Shown here piece by piece: positions 36,731 to 49,670 of a stretch of DNA of 64,000 bases. The DNA lies in the NCBI GenBank assembly GCA_009741485.1, contig CM019238.1:8537477-8601476 (forward strand). Direction: 5' to 3'. This DNA is from Malurus cyaneus samueli (lineage: Eukaryota > Chordata > Aves > Passeriformes > Maluridae). A program made the position numbers and the translations under genes. Below the pieces are notes generated by a model, which worked only from the letters and a program-made list of their open reading frames with translations, searched no databases and was not told where the DNA came from. Within the stretch, counting starts at the first letter, position 1. Each line of letters starts with the position of its first letter.

Positions 36731-39700
36731 GAGGACCAGAGGGACAAAAATCTGAGGCAAACCTTAACTAACCCACATACGTCTACAAAACACATAATCA
36801 AGCAAATCTTACTTCAGCAATCTGCTACATGATTCTTTCTCTCTGAAAAAAACTCAAAGGACTGTATGGTGACATGGATGGTCTCCTGATACATGAAATT
36901 GCATTGAAGTCTTTATCCTCTTTTTTGCAGGAATAATCTAGTGATCTAAGATCTTTAATTAGGTATTTATCTATAAGCTATATAAGTTCACCCCCATTAA
37001 CTAATATGAATTAAAAAGTTTTAGATCAATAGTATAAAATTCTGCCAGTTCTTTGAACTCTAATTAAGTGCTTGTTAATGTTCAGTATCTATCTAGAATT
37101 TAAGTGAATTCCAAGTTTGTTTCCACTTGTCATTGCTATAAATAGACATTATCTACTGTGTCATTGCAGAGGCCATTATTCCATAAATTAAATACACATA
37201 GAGAATAAAAAAAAAACCCTTATGGCTTTTTTTTATAAGCAAGGGCTACATTAGGACTAGATGGATGTTATATTGATGTGTCTTACAAACAAATGTTAAT
37301 CAATTTAAAGGGTAAAGGGTCAGTCTTCTAAAATCCTGTTTATGGCAAATAGAAAGTGTGTGTTTGTGAAAACAGCAACTTCCTTTCATTGTTGTTGCAG
37401 CTGAAAGTTAGAGCTGAGTTTTGTTTCTGAGAAATGTTAACTCATTGGACAAGTGGACTTAAACTCTAGTAAAAGCACATTGTCTGTCAGAAAGGATATA
37501 TTTACTAAGGGCTTAACAGGTTTTATGGTTATGAGGATTTTTTTTCAAAGAAATTCATAATAAAAGTAAAGACGCCTTTAGCTGGCAAGCAAAATCATCT
37601 TAAACCAGTTCTAACTGATAACTGAAGATTACCCTTGCTGCTTTATTATTCTGCAGGCATATTGTAATGGAATTGTAAAAGCAGGAAGACAATAATAAAA
37701 TTTACCAATGTTTTGTACAAAAATAACGGGTGTGAAAATGAGCTCCATAGCTGTTCTTCATTCGTTATCTCATCATAAAGTAATAATATTTTATTATTAT
37801 AAAAGCTGTCCAGGTAAATCCAGCTCCAAATTCTAAAACTTATTTGCATTTTCAGCATTCGTAAGCATGTTTTATAAATTTGCTTTTGAGTCCTCCTTTT
37901 TTGTAGGGACATATGAAAGATATGTGTCACACTAATATGTTTGTAGATGGGTGGGTTTTGATGATTTCCGTTTTGAGATACCTTTGTCTTCTGATTTTCT
38001 AAATCTCAGCTGTAAACATTTCTGTTTCAAACAGTGCTAAACAAATTTATCTTTTCTTATATTAAACACTTTAAACAAGGGCTTGGCCTAAATTCACGTC
38101 ATAGATTTTTAACATTCTTTGAAGTAGAGAAATAAAGTGTTGATACTGTTTTCAAACATCTCTGAAACTGTTTTTCAGTACGTTCAATTGTCTGTTTATT
38201 TTGGAAGCAGCATGAAACCAGTCTTGTTTATGTTGAAATAATGATTTTTGTGTGTGTGTGTGTGTGTGTGTTTTGATTTCTGCACTTGCGAGTAGCATGG
38301 AATAGATGATAACAAGTAAATACTCAATGTATGGGGCTGTCAGGAAGGGTTCACTGGAGTCTGAATACATAAGCTCAACTGCAGTAACTGCAGTATCAGT
38401 AAATACTGTAAAATATTTATTTAAATTTCCCTCTTGCAAAATGTAGCCCATGTTCTCACTTTGTTCAGTGATATTGAGTAAAGCTGAGTTTCTAATTGCT
38501 CCCAAGGCTAGAGAAGGTGATGGAAAGGAGCAGTTGGGACATGTGGAAAAAGCAGTGCTAGGAATGGTTGGTTTAAATGTGTTGTAGAGAAGGATTTGTG
38601 ACTGAGGAAGGTGAAATGAAACCTCTGCATCTCCAGGAGTTGGAGGCCAAACGAAGATGGCCTTTTTTGTGTTTAAATGCTTTGGTTTAGTAAAAAGTGG
38701 GGTTTTATTGGGGTTCATTTGTGGCTGGAAATGGAGGCAGAGAAAAGGGTAATTGTTTTGTTTGTTTTGAGCTCCTATTTAGCACAAGGCTTTGAGCAAT
38801 GAAGAAAAACCACAAAAGTCAAAGTATTATTAATTTTTGAATGTGATGAACAATTAAATATGTTTAGTATTGATAAATAAGAATTAAGAAAGATGGTGGA
38901 GAGGGCTTTTTTTATAAATCAACAAAGCCGTATGATGGAAGCATTTTAGATTAAAAGTAGTCTTAATTCAGTAATGAAGTGTGTCCTTGCTTGGTTAAAA
39001 TAAATGTGTTATTCCAGCAGAATAAAAAGAACAGCTTTCTAGCATAACAGGAAAGTTAAGCTGGGCAAATCATCTCAATTCAAGCATTGGCAACATCACT
39101 TCAGTAAGGATTTTACATCATGAGCTTGAGGTCTCTTTTGGCAAGTTATTGGAAAAGGAATTAAATTTCAGTTTCAGTGCTGCAGTAACAGGACTTGAAC
39201 TCATGTAATTTTTCCCCTTTAGTTTTGCTATAAAAGTGAATTCCAATTGATTTGTGTGTCTTATGAGAAATTGTGTGTAACAGTGAATTCATATTGTCAG
39301 ATTTGGACTTGCTTGAGGTGGACACATGAGAACTCACATGTCCAGCAGTGCCTGTGAACTAAAGAGCTTTAAAAATGGAGATTTTATTTAGTAAAAGTCA
39401 TTATAACCTCTAAATAATTGATGAAAAGGTTTACAGACCATCTCTCTTTCTCATACTGACAGAGGGCATTCTGAGACGTGGAAGTTAAATAGCAATTAAA
39501 TATTTGTAGGTAAATATCTCATAAAGAAGCTTCACAAAAAATCTGAATGGAATGATGGCACCTGGCTTTTTACTGCAAATAAAGGTCCCAAGAACTTGTG
39601 TCATGCCCATATCTACTCTAGTACACTTTTATTCTGCAGTCTTTTCAAGCCTTGAAGCACAGAGCTTGGATATGTTGGCACTTTACCTTCCAAAGACCCT

Positions 39701-40629
39701 GTACTCCAGGAGCATTCTCAAATTAGGAAATCATTGGCTTTATAGCTTATCTTAAAGGGAACTTGGTGCAATGCAGAAATGGCCTCATATAAAAATTATA
39801 TCTTCCCGTGACCTATTAACATGGGAATGTTTGCAGTATTTCAGCTGTGCCAAAGTCAGGGCCCCGTTACAAACAGGAGGTCATTTGCCACCGCTGCCTT
39901 CCCCTGGGTGCTGAGGGATGTGCTGAGAAGCCAAAACACGTTGACCTGTTTGGACACTGCTTGCCAGTACCAAGATTAGTGCCAGACTGTGGAACTAATT
40001 TTTGGTACATAAACTTTTCTGGTTTTGCTGAGAGTGCAAGTCTCTGTTTCTTCCTAGTTATTATCTCACCCCTGGGAGCAGCTGCACCACTGCCATCTAC
40101 AAGTGTGAGGTTTTCCCTCTGTATTTATTTATGAAGTGGATAGTTGTTTTAATATCTTTGGCTTGTAATTATAACAGTGGGTTTTCTTCCTGCCATTTAA
40201 GCTTGGAGGGATTTATAGATTATGTTTATTTAGCAGCAGACACCAGGAAAATGTTCTTTGAAGATTTAGCCTTTTATGAGGCTTTGTACTTACTAGCAAA
40301 TAAATCTACCTATTCTGTGTCACAGAAAGAAGCCTTGTGTTCAGACAGTCTCTTTTTTTTTCTACTACCCATCTACTAACTGTTTCTTGATTTCTGTTTG
40401 GCAAGTTTGTTTTATCTATTGTCCTCAAAGGTCAATTTTTTGGTGACAGGAGCAAAGGGAATACTTGTTGAAGGGCCTGCATTCATATAACAATAAAGTA
40501 GAAATAACTGCAGTAAAGAAAATCTTCATTTACTGTGGTGATAGTAGAAGCAGAATTATGTAATGTTTTTGCAACAGGCTTAACACATACTTTGCATCTG
40601 TGTAGCAAAAAACCCAGTTATGATGCCTG
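36731..40629. other. Non-coding stretch, no gene supported
   Basis: AT-rich DNA with A/T homopolymer foldback near 37205-37240, an imperfect hairpin at 39320-39343 (9 of 11 pairs, 2-nt loop) and a TG microsatellite. The longest open frame of the window lies here on the minus strand (38152-38718, 188 codons). It has a poor start context (C at -3), runs through the microsatellite as a Thr-His repeat and has no recognisable domain, so I do not call it a gene. Confidence 0.5.
38249..38270. repeat. (TG)11 microsatellite
   Basis: Eleven uninterrupted TG units. Likely length-polymorphic. Confidence 0.95.
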
Positions 40630-40743
40630 CTCATGTCAAGGGAATGATTGTAGGAATTATCGGCACTTGGCAGTACTGGGCTACCACTTGGACTCATTTT
40701 GGAGGTCTTTTTCAACCTAAATGGTTCTGTGCTTCTGTGATTT
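40630..40743 (+). mobile_element. CR1 LINE fragment, extreme 3' end
   Basis: Seen: ACTTGGCAGTACTGGG, then CTTGGACTCATTTTGGAGGT, TTTTTCAACCTAAATGGTTC and the octamer-like tail TTCTGTGCTTCTGTGATT. These match the final 100 or so bases of bird CR1. The start is approximate: similarity to the GGGACATGGTTTAG part fades near 40630. A severely 5'-truncated, inactive copy. Confidence 0.85.
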
Positions 40744-41399
40744 GGTTCAGTTGGAATGGATAACTCCAAAATTTTAGTTAGTGTACAAAAAGATTTGTTA
40801 ATTGCTGGGAGAGATTTCATCAGAGGAGAAATCAAACTGGTTGTGGTTTTGTTGGTTATTCTTCCTTTCCCATTCCAAGGTTCTTTTCTGTCTTAACAGA
40901 GACACAATAGAAGTGTTTTCTTTTCAAAAAGTGTGTGTACTTTCAGGAATTTCATAAATATCTCCTGAAGGAGCTACTTTTCTAAAACCTTTTGTATGTT
41001 CGGGTATGTGGCTCACTACCAAGACTGCAACAGAGCAGTTGCTTCTGTTTAGACCCATGTTAGTTCAAATATTAACAGAGGCTAAAATAAATGGTGTATT
41101 GGGGGCTGTGTAAGAAACTGAAATATGGACTATGATGCAGTTATTTTATCATCTTTGTCCTGTGTGAATTTAAATAATACAGATTTATTATGATGCTTTT
41201 AATAAGCAAAAGTCACTTTGTCTAACTGGTACCTCCTCTCCCCTCATTTAATGATGTAGTTAGGACTGTGCTTTGGAGTTGTTTATCAGAATAAAATTGG
41301 CAAAAGCCACAGCCTGTGGTGTGTTATTAGAACTTTCTTCAAAAGTTGGAGAATGTCAAAAGAAGCCTATTTGCTGTGAGAATATATACTTTCCTTCCT
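40744..41399. other. Non-coding stretch, no gene seen
   Basis: No exon or repeat family recognised. Confidence 0.5.
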
Positions 41400-41730
41400 C
41401 ATACTGAAGTTTAGAGATCTCATAAAACAATTACCAAACAAATTTAATTTAATCTTAAAAATGCTTAATGGAAATTAAACTGTATTAATTATATCTGCTG
41501 TGAGATTACAGCAGTTTTCAGATAGTCATTAGAATATTTTCCTACATTACGAAATTAAACTTGTTTCACTATTGTTTATTTCCCACTTTTTACTCTTTGA
41601 TGTTCTAATGTTAAATTAATAGCTGTTATCTTTCTGAGATTTAATTTACACTAATTTAATTAACTTCAGTGCATCTTGGTAGATATTAATTGCAACATCA
41701 ATTCTAGCAATCAATAGTTCCTGGAAAATA
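41400..41730. promoter_or_regulatory. Candidate TAAT-rich conserved element
   Basis: Dense TTAATT/TAATTA words (for example near 41445, 41487, 41613, 41655 and 41687) in non-repetitive DNA, interspersed with more complex words such as CTGTGAGATTACAGCAG near 41499-41515. This resembles homeodomain-bound developmental enhancers. AT composition is the main alternative explanation. Confidence 0.22.
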
Positions 41731-42139
41731 GACCAGCAATTATTGCCTTAATTTGTAACAATGTAGGAAGTCTTTTTGCAATTTTTATATTGCTCTATTT
41801 GATAGTAGAATTCTACCTAGTGTGCTCAGGACTTCAAATAGTGGTCATTATTCAAATGTGTTTCTTCTTCCCATACCATTGTTAGCTATTAAGCATGGAT
41901 GAATCATGTTTTCAGTTAATACAATATAGCTGTAACTCAGTTCACTCTGGTTAAATTGAATTTATGCTACAATTAAATTTGGACTGCAGTGATAAATATC
42001 TACATTTTCAGCAGGTATTTGTGGGAGAATGGACTAAGTTTACTTCTTTTTGTGTCGAAGAATCTCATTAAACTAAGCTGGAAATTTTGTTTATTTTACC
42101 TTTTATGTCCATTTTATTCAGTGGATTAGGCAATCATCC
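41731..42139. other. Non-coding stretch, no gene seen
   Basis: AT-rich, with nothing assignable. Confidence 0.5.
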
Positions 42140-42360
42140 TTGTAATTGAATTATGAACTTCATTCCATCTCCAAATGAAGTCTGTGTTGCTGATAGCCAC
42201 AGCAACCTAAGGGCCCCTAAATACAATGGCTCACTAGAAATGGTTTGGATGTGGATTCCAATTCAGATAAGCAGCGAGTATTTCATATTTGAAGCTTATC
42301 TTGAATGCTCTGGGTCTAGAAAACCAAGCAGTTGTCAGAATTCTTAAAGGATTTCCTGTG
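42140..42360. promoter_or_regulatory. Candidate conserved non-coding element
   Basis: A balanced, non-repetitive block with mirrored GATA words (CAGATAAGC near 42264 and GCTTATCTTG near 42294) about 30 bases apart. A 64-codon frame runs through it (42153-42347) but shows no known domain and no clear splice sites, so a regulatory reading is preferred over an exon. Confidence 0.22.
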
Positions 42361-45300
42361 CCTCTGAAAACTCATCTTCAGATCAAAAAAAAAACACAAA
42401 TAAAGGGAAAAATTAATGGAGTCAACTGTTAATTTTTTCCTATCTTAGTGTGGTTTGATGACACAAAAGAGCATGAATTAATTCCAAGTCATTCATTCAT
42501 AAGAGTTAAAATGCATGTTGAAATGTTGTATTCTTGAAATTTTAGATAATTTTCTTTGTGCAAAATCGAACTATTTTTCCTTACTGTTTAAACATTTTCT
42601 ACACTGTAGAAAATATTTTTTCCTTAATAATTGTGGGTTTATATTTCATAAATGTCTAGATAAAAGCATAGCCTGGAGTAAAATATAATAAGCAGGTATA
42701 TGTTTTATGAATATAGGTAGATATGCAAATTAGGATCACAGTTAACTTTAGTTGTGTCAGGTATAATTACAGTATGTCAAAACATAATCGCTTTTAACCA
42801 GAGAGCTTGGGATGGTTATTTTAGATGCATTTACACTGTTTTCTAGATTTGTGCTATGTTGTCCATAACTCTCAGCTAACACCTGAGTAGCTGGCCATCT
42901 GATCCTGTTAAATTTCTATATATTTGTGGGGTTGGGGTAAATTGAAACGTGGCTGTGTTATTTCTGAAAGCGATGTGGTTACCAGGTGTTCTGCATGCAG
43001 AGGATATGTCAGGGAGCACTAATCTGCAGCTGAGGAGAGTGTTTATTCCATGGGGGCTGGGATGGGATTACATACAGTTCATCTAACAGGTTATGAATAA
43101 CTTTCTTAAGACTTTTTCCATTAAAGAATGCTGGGTTAGTCTGGGAAGTGATTTATTTAATACCCTGACAATATGCTGGTCAAATTTCTAGGACAGGTAT
43201 TATAAACACTATACATTTCCCTAGGAGCCATTATAAAATGTTATCATCCTAAAGAGATGCTGGCAAGGATAAGCACAGCATCCATTTGTAGTGATTGCAG
43301 CAGCAAAAGCTATGTTTTAATTTTAAAATTAATGTTTGTAACTCAGAGATTGTATATTTATATGCATAACCAGTTGATTGTTGATTGTTTCAGAATTATT
43401 TTTCCTGGTGGTTAATATACCCAGATTCTGAAAGGACTGAGCTTCTCCCTAGCTTTTTGCTCTGCAATATTGAACCACAGATTTCTTCTGAGAGAACCTT
43501 AATTTATGTATCATGCTACATAATGATAGCAACTAATTGTTCAGGGTCACAAACCAACGTATTGACAGAACAGGGCAACACAAAGAGCTTTTACTGATGG
43601 GGGGTGAAAAAAATCATAATTCCACTGTGTGGATCTGGTTGGGAGGAGTTATGTGTTCTGAGATTCTGCCCCCAGAAAAGGGAGTAGAGGTCTTCACTTC
43701 AACTTGCACTCACACAGGCAAGTTTACTCAAAACAGGCTTTTTTGAATTCCAAGTGGTACAGTGTCACAAATTATTATAATTGGATCTCTAGCAGGATGA
43801 CTAATCTTACTCTTTTTAAAGTATCTGCTTCCTCACAAGAGCGTAAGAATAAAAACAAGATAAAGCCCATAGCAATACAAATTTTTTGCCATCTGTTTGA
43901 TTTATGTCTACTTGAAACTGTGTGTATTTTAGAAAGAAAACCGTTTTCTATCCTCAAAAAGATGAGATTCAACATCCCTGAGCAGCAAATTTTGAGCACG
44001 TAGAAGTTCCCTTGGGCTGCTGTCAGCTACAACTTATTGCATAGGTGCTTTTCACTAAACTCATTATAAAATGATTAGCCCCAAGGAAGACAGCGTGATG
44101 TTACAGCCTGCACTCTTTATGTGCACTTTTGCAGCTGAATTGTACATTGGCAAATGCTACCAAATGGTGAGCTTAGAAAAAGTCATGGGATTTAACAGAC
44201 AGGCTTTTAATAGGGATGCTGTCATTTCTAAGCTATATTTGTAAGAATGAGTATTTCTAAGGCATTATATTTTAGTTTTACACCAGATTTTCATTTGCTG
44301 GATTGTGTTATATTAAGAAAAGAGCTGTGGCAAAACATGGACCAAGTTATTAATGCTATTTGTCTTTTGTTACTTGCTAGACAGGGGCCTTTTGTAATAA
44401 AATAGTGTGTTTATTTTTTAAGTGGAATTTCCACATCAGAAGTTCTGGACGGTGAGGAGGGTTGTGGAGAGTATGTCATGTGAGAGTGGGTCTAGTTCAA
44501 GTTACTAATTACTTCCAAAGATACTGAAGTACAGTAACACCCTCAGTACAGGCCAAACTCTTTTAATATAACCACTTAAATGCCATGGGTGTTTCTTGCT
44601 TAAGAAGCAACAATAATTCTGGAAATGTAGTCTTTAGAGAATGAGCATTCCCTTCTAGATGGGCAGTGTTTCTATATCTTGTCATGGATTTGCAGCAGTT
44701 ATCTGTACCCAAGAATTATCCTTATCTTATGAATATTGAGGAGACAGCAAAATCATCAGTGCCCAGTCACTTCTGTTTGGGAAAGCTGCTGTTGTGAATG
44801 AGGTGAAAGTCAGGGAGGCACTGGGGTAAAACCCTGAGAGTGCAGGAAAAACACTTGGCATTTAAGGTATATCCTACTAGGGACTGAGAGACATTTGTCC
44901 AGATGGGAGGAGCTCCTTGTTTAAAAAGAGTCTTTGAGTTACAGGTTTTGCCAAGGGGACAATCTTGGGGCTGAGGAGCAGGGCCATAGCAATAGCGACA
45001 AAGATGATGTCCTGCAGGATTTGGGGTATGACTGAGGGGCTGCTGAGAGCATTCTGTGGTTCCATTTCCACCATCAAGGCAGCAACAACTGTGCAGGTTT
45101 CACTTCTGTTTCTCATTTTAGCCTACACAGAGGACTGAAAACACACAACCTGTTAACTCTGCTGCAATATGCTTCTCTTTCTTTACTGTGTCTGAGGAAA
45201 GTTGAGGGCATGAAAACAGGATTTGAGGGTTTCCAGAGGACTTGATGTCTTCTGGGCTTTTAGTTCACTGGAATAGTTTTCTGCCTATTTCACAAACTAT

Positions 45301-45819
45301 AGGATTAGCCTTTTTTTCTTTTTCCTGGAAAAAGCAGATTTTTCCCATCTGTATTTTCTCATGGGGTCAAACATAATGCCTTCACGACAGTAAATCAATG
45401 AAGCCATTTATTTACCTGAAAAAAAGAGGCACATAGCATAGACTGCCTCAACTTGGGGAGTTAGATTTGTTCAAATATCTCACTTTTTTACCATATTCAC
45501 AACCATTTAACAAGCTTATTTTTAAATATTCCAGGAATTTCATTGAACATTCCTATTTGAATTGTAACTTCAGTGTGCCCTAGCACTGTCAAGTGTTTTA
45601 TCACAGAAAGGGCAGTAAAAATTTCCTCAAAGCTCTGGCATATGAACAGACCCTTAACAGTCCCTAATGAGAAATGCACTTCACGGACTGGAAGAGAAGC
45701 TGAAATGTCAGTTCTGGCAGCTGAAAGGGTACAGTTAGCCCAGGATTTCCTCTAAGACAACTATCTGAGAGGGCAGATGTTTCAATAAAAATGTTAAAAG
45801 TAAAGCATCCCTTCTGTGC
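42361..45819. other. Non-coding stretch, no gene supported
   Basis: Holds an octamer word ATGCAAAT at 42723-42730, a palindrome TCTGCATGCAGA at 42990-43001 and an AT palindrome at 43317-43332. A minus-strand 79-codon frame at 44877-45116 has a hydrophobic stretch and an acceptor-like TTGTGTGTTTTCAG just upstream on that strand. A stop codon lies between that acceptor and the start, and I recognise no protein, so it is not called. Confidence 0.5.
43317..43332. repeat. 16-bp AT palindrome
   Basis: TTAATTTTAAAATTAA is self-complementary. AT-only, probably chance. Confidence 0.6.
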
Positions 45820-46150
45820 CCCAAAGTCCCTAATTAATTAGTGGAGTTATTGGAGCTTGGTGGTGCTCCTTAGTCCTACCCCTGAGCACCTTGGGGCAGC
45901 TCAAAACCAGACACTGAACAAATGGCAGGCGACTGCTCTGGAGCGATTCCAGCTAAAGAAAGCATTACCCCTAAGAGCTCTCTGAGGAGGAGAAAATGTA
46001 CAAATCAGAGAGACAGAAAGTAACTCCAACTCTGCTTTCTTAAATAGAGCTGATCTAGACCTGTCCTGATAACAAGGACCGCTGTTTACAGCTGTGGCAT
46101 TTGTCTGCAGAAGCAGAGCCCAGCTTGCAGAGCCAAAATTGTGAATCGTG
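45820..46150. promoter_or_regulatory. Candidate conserved non-coding element
   Basis: Non-repetitive DNA of mixed composition beginning with the homeodomain-type palindrome CTAATTAATTAG (45830-45841), and containing CpG words near 45929, 45943 and 46080. No coding frame of interest. The regulatory role is inferred from texture only. Confidence 0.2.
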
Positions 46151-46243
46151 AGAGGAAGAGGGAAAAAAAAGAGTCACAGATGTTGAGAAGTCAGATGGGA
46201 GGATAGAAGAGTTTGTACAACAGGAGCAGGAACATCAACATGG

Positions 46244-46259
46244 AAAAAAAAAAAAAAAA
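46244..46259. repeat. Poly-A run
   Basis: Sixteen A followed by TAAATGGGGGG. Possibly an old retroposon tail; nothing recognisable lies upstream. Confidence 0.8.
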
Positions 46260-46429
46260 TAAATGGGGGGAGGGGAAGGATCCTTTTTTTAAATTTCTTA
46301 TTCCTGGTTTCATATAAATGACCATTAACTGACTCACTGCTGTGTTTTATTTATAAGTGGAGAATGAGTGCAGTGAAGGAGTGAAAGGTTTGTTTGCTGG
46401 ATTTTCCCCCCCTCCCCAGAACTGTCTGG

Positions 46430-46540
46430 GATTCCTTTTGGTGTGAGATCAGCTTTCTTATCTTGACAGCTAGCAATATATAAATGCATGCACGTGCATA
46501 ACAAAGGTCATTTGCTGCTGCTGCTCAGTACTTTACTTTT
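46430..46540. promoter_or_regulatory. Palindromic E-box with adjacent half-site
   Basis: ATGCACGTGCAT (46488-46499) is a perfect palindrome around the E-box CACGTG, preceded by TATATAAATG and followed within a few bases by AAAGGTCAT, a monomeric nuclear-receptor-type word. E-boxes of this class bind bHLH factors such as MYC/MAX, USF and CLOCK/BMAL1. No transcript start can be shown here. Confidence 0.25.
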
Positions 46541-49439
46541 TCTCTAGGAAGCATCCTTAAAAACAGCTGAAATATTGATATTAGAACAGATTGCTTCAAA
46601 TGCCTAGTGAATTATTTTCCGAATATATGAAAAGATGTATCCTAATAGATGTGTTCATACAGCGCAACTGGTGTCAAAATGATGTGTCTGAAAACACAAG
46701 GCTTTTATTTTGCTGATTTGGTCCATAGTTATCTTGACAACAAAAGAAATGGTTTCTCAGCTTTATAATAAAGTCTTTTTAGAGCAGCAGAAAGAAGATA
46801 GATACCAAAATGTTAGAGAAGAAAAGAAAAGAACCAGTTGTTCACTGTATGTCACTAAAGCTTCTTCAGCCTGAGTGACTGTGAGGGGCTTTAGTCTACC
46901 CATGTGCCAAGAACCAGAGCTCGCAGCCCTGCGTGCTCCCAGAATAATATTCTGCTTAATGTAGCTCTTTGTCATGAGAATTTGTTGTAAGATATTGTTT
47001 AGTTTTATCTTTGAAATTATGACAACTGTTTGCAGAATTTTCCCTTGCAAGCCTTTTATCCTTTTCAAACAAGCCAGAGTTCAGGAACAAAAGATCTGAA
47101 ATCAAATGTTTCTTTCTTAGGCTCTGCTCAGTGGCTGCTGTTCAGTGCTGTTTGCAAACAAAAAGCTGAAACTGGAAATAAATGTTTTATCTCAAATACA
47201 GTAGTGGATGAATTTTAGCTTTTTGTTGGTGAAATTGAACTTTAGTTCTGAATTTTTTGCAGGCTGTGAGAAAATCTTTAGATAATGTTGTGCTGTGCTT
47301 CATATTCTTTGCTATAGGAAACCTTCCTGGCTTTTTATATTTTGGTTCAAGGTCTTCAAGACCACAAACAATAATGCTATTTGAACTATGAAGTAGAAAT
47401 ATCATCCTTCTGTGTATAGATAACTTAATTTTTTTTTTGTATTTTTAGCTAGATGAAGAGGGTTTCCCCTGATGAAGGTCAAACAATCTAATTTTAATAG
47501 GCAATGTTTCTTGCAGTGTGATCATATCTAAAGATGTGACTGCCTTAATAAAATTTAACTGGGTTGGCAGTTTTCATCTCTGAAGCTATGTGTCACCTTG
47601 TGAGTAAGTCTCTAACGTAGCTGCAGAAGCTTGCTTATTCAAGTAAATTTTAATTTACTGATCTTTAAGATTGGAACAGTATCCTTGAACAGCATCTTAA
47701 GGAAGAAATGGTAATATACTGCTTTTCAGCTTCTCCCACTCTCTGTGTTTCAAAGTCCAAACTTTATTTTTTCCACTCTTTTCTACCCTTCAGTGTAATC
47801 CTTCATCGAAGATCCTTCAAACTTTTATAAACCACATTTTTTCTGGTTTTCCCCCAGTGAAATTAGAGCCCACCTATTTCAGTAAGTGTCTGTGACCTGC
47901 TATTCACTGGAATATCAGTGTCAGCTGCCATTGTCATGATGGGGTAAATATTGGCAGCCTTTTAGACACTTCCACTTGGTTGTGATTCAAAGCCATATGA
48001 GACTTCAAGTTTTGCATGGCTTAGTGTGAAATAATAGATGTGCTGTGAAAACATAAATATGTCTAATCATGCACTTGAAACCGTCTGAGGAAGGTAATTT
48101 ACTAACGAGTATAAGTCTCTATTTTTCTTGTAATGGTTTTGTTGTGGTGGGGTTTTTTTTAAGGAATAAGTAACTTCAGTCCTATGAAATAATGTTACCA
48201 GCTTTTCATAACATTTAATTGAATAACTGGTTTGTTTACTGTAAAGTAGCATTACATTCATAAATGTAATTTCTTATATTACTCATAAAAGGTCATTGTG
48301 TGTATTTACTTAAAGAAGAGAAGCATTTGATTTAGAGAGCAAATCGAAGTCTTCAAGTTGGAAGTTTCATAATGTCCTGCTCTTCCACTGGGATCTAGAA
48401 ATATGTTTGTCCCAATGTTAGGACATGAAGATAAGATTGTGGTGAATGAAATCTGCAGGGTTTTTAAACCTACTTTACATTTTCTAGCATTTAAGGGTGA
48501 AGAATCAAAGCAGAAATGCATGGAGGTGCTGCTGCTTTGTGCTTTTCTATGGCTTTGTTTGTTTTACATGCACTGGAGGAAAAGTGTGTGTCTGTATGGG
48601 AGGGAGGGAAAGCAAGAAGCTCCAGTCCCACACTCACCCCATCTCCTGCTTTGCTGACCCCCAGGGTGGAGCAGACAGGGACAGGGCCACCCCTGACGTG
48701 TGACACCAGCAGTGATGCAGCACACTGAGGGTCTCCCTTTGGCTCTGTTCCTCTCTGAGCTGCCTCAGGTCCGTGACACTTTCCCCAGTCACGTGTCCCA
48801 CACAGGGAAGTTGTGTAATTTCAATGCTACTTAGGCAGCAAAAAATTTCTTGAGTCCTGACCTAGATAAATCAAATATTATCCTAATTGGATACACTTAA
48901 TTGGTGTTTGGAGGCATTTTTAGACAGAGTTTTCTATTTCCACAGGGAATATTTTCATTTTTCTGTTTATAATTTACACCATGAATTTGTTTATTAACAA
49001 TTCTTGGCATTTCTTTCATCTTCTTGTGAATTTCTGCTTGAGAGCAAGGAAAGTATATCTTTGTTCTCAGGAAAGAAAAGTTACTCTGAGTTTTACTTTG
49101 AAGCACCCAATGATATAACTGAAATGTCATGAATAATTTAAGAAAACATTGATGCAAATGTTACTAGAAATAATCAGGGAACTTTAGAGGTTGTAAATAA
49201 AACCGATTTAAAGATGAAAATTGATGCAACTTGCAATTCTAATTTTGTATACATGCAAAAGTAGGACAAAATAGTATACTGGAACATATGGGAATGGAAC
49301 AAACAGCACCGACACTACGTGGGTGATTCATTTGTGAGTAAAAGAACTTAAATAACTTACTCTGCCTTGCATATGTACAGCAAGAACACTGAATTTAAAA
49401 GCTTTTTAGCTTTCCTCATGATAAGTTGGAACAGATGCA
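46541..49439. other. Non-coding stretch, no gene seen
   Basis: AT-rich, except 48500-48810, which is GC-richer with overlapping frames in several phases (70-84 codons) and an E-box CACGTG at 48790-48795. That patch may be an unassigned retroposon relic. Nothing else is assignable. Confidence 0.5.
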
Positions 49440-49670
49440 TCATAGAATCACAAAATGGTTTGGTGTGGAAGGGACCACACCTACCATGGACAGGGACACC
49501 TTCCACTGTCCCAGGGTGCTCAGAGCTCCATCCAACCTGGCCCTGAACACTTCCAGGGATGGGGCAGCCACAGCTTCTCTGGAGAACCTGTGCCAGGGCC
49601 TCACCATCCTCACAGGGAAGAATTTCTTCCTGATATCCAACCTAAAGCTGCTCTCTTCCAGTTCGGATTT
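49440..49670 (-). mobile_element. CR1 LINE fragment, 5'-truncated, minus strand
   Basis: Read on the plus strand, it starts with the inverted CR1 tail CATAGAATCACAAAATGGTT, GGAAGGGACC, then ATGGACAGGGACACCTTCCA, TCCATCCAACCTGG, CCTGAACACTTCCAGGGATG, GGGGCAGCCAC, CTGTGCCAGGGCCTCACCAT and AAGAATTTCTTCCTGATATC. About 25 bases usual between GGGACC and the CAGGGACACC block appear deleted. Similarity ends near 49670. It reads closer to the CR1 consensus as I remember it than the other copies, so it may be younger. Frames of 92-101 codons here are by-products. Confidence 0.93.
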
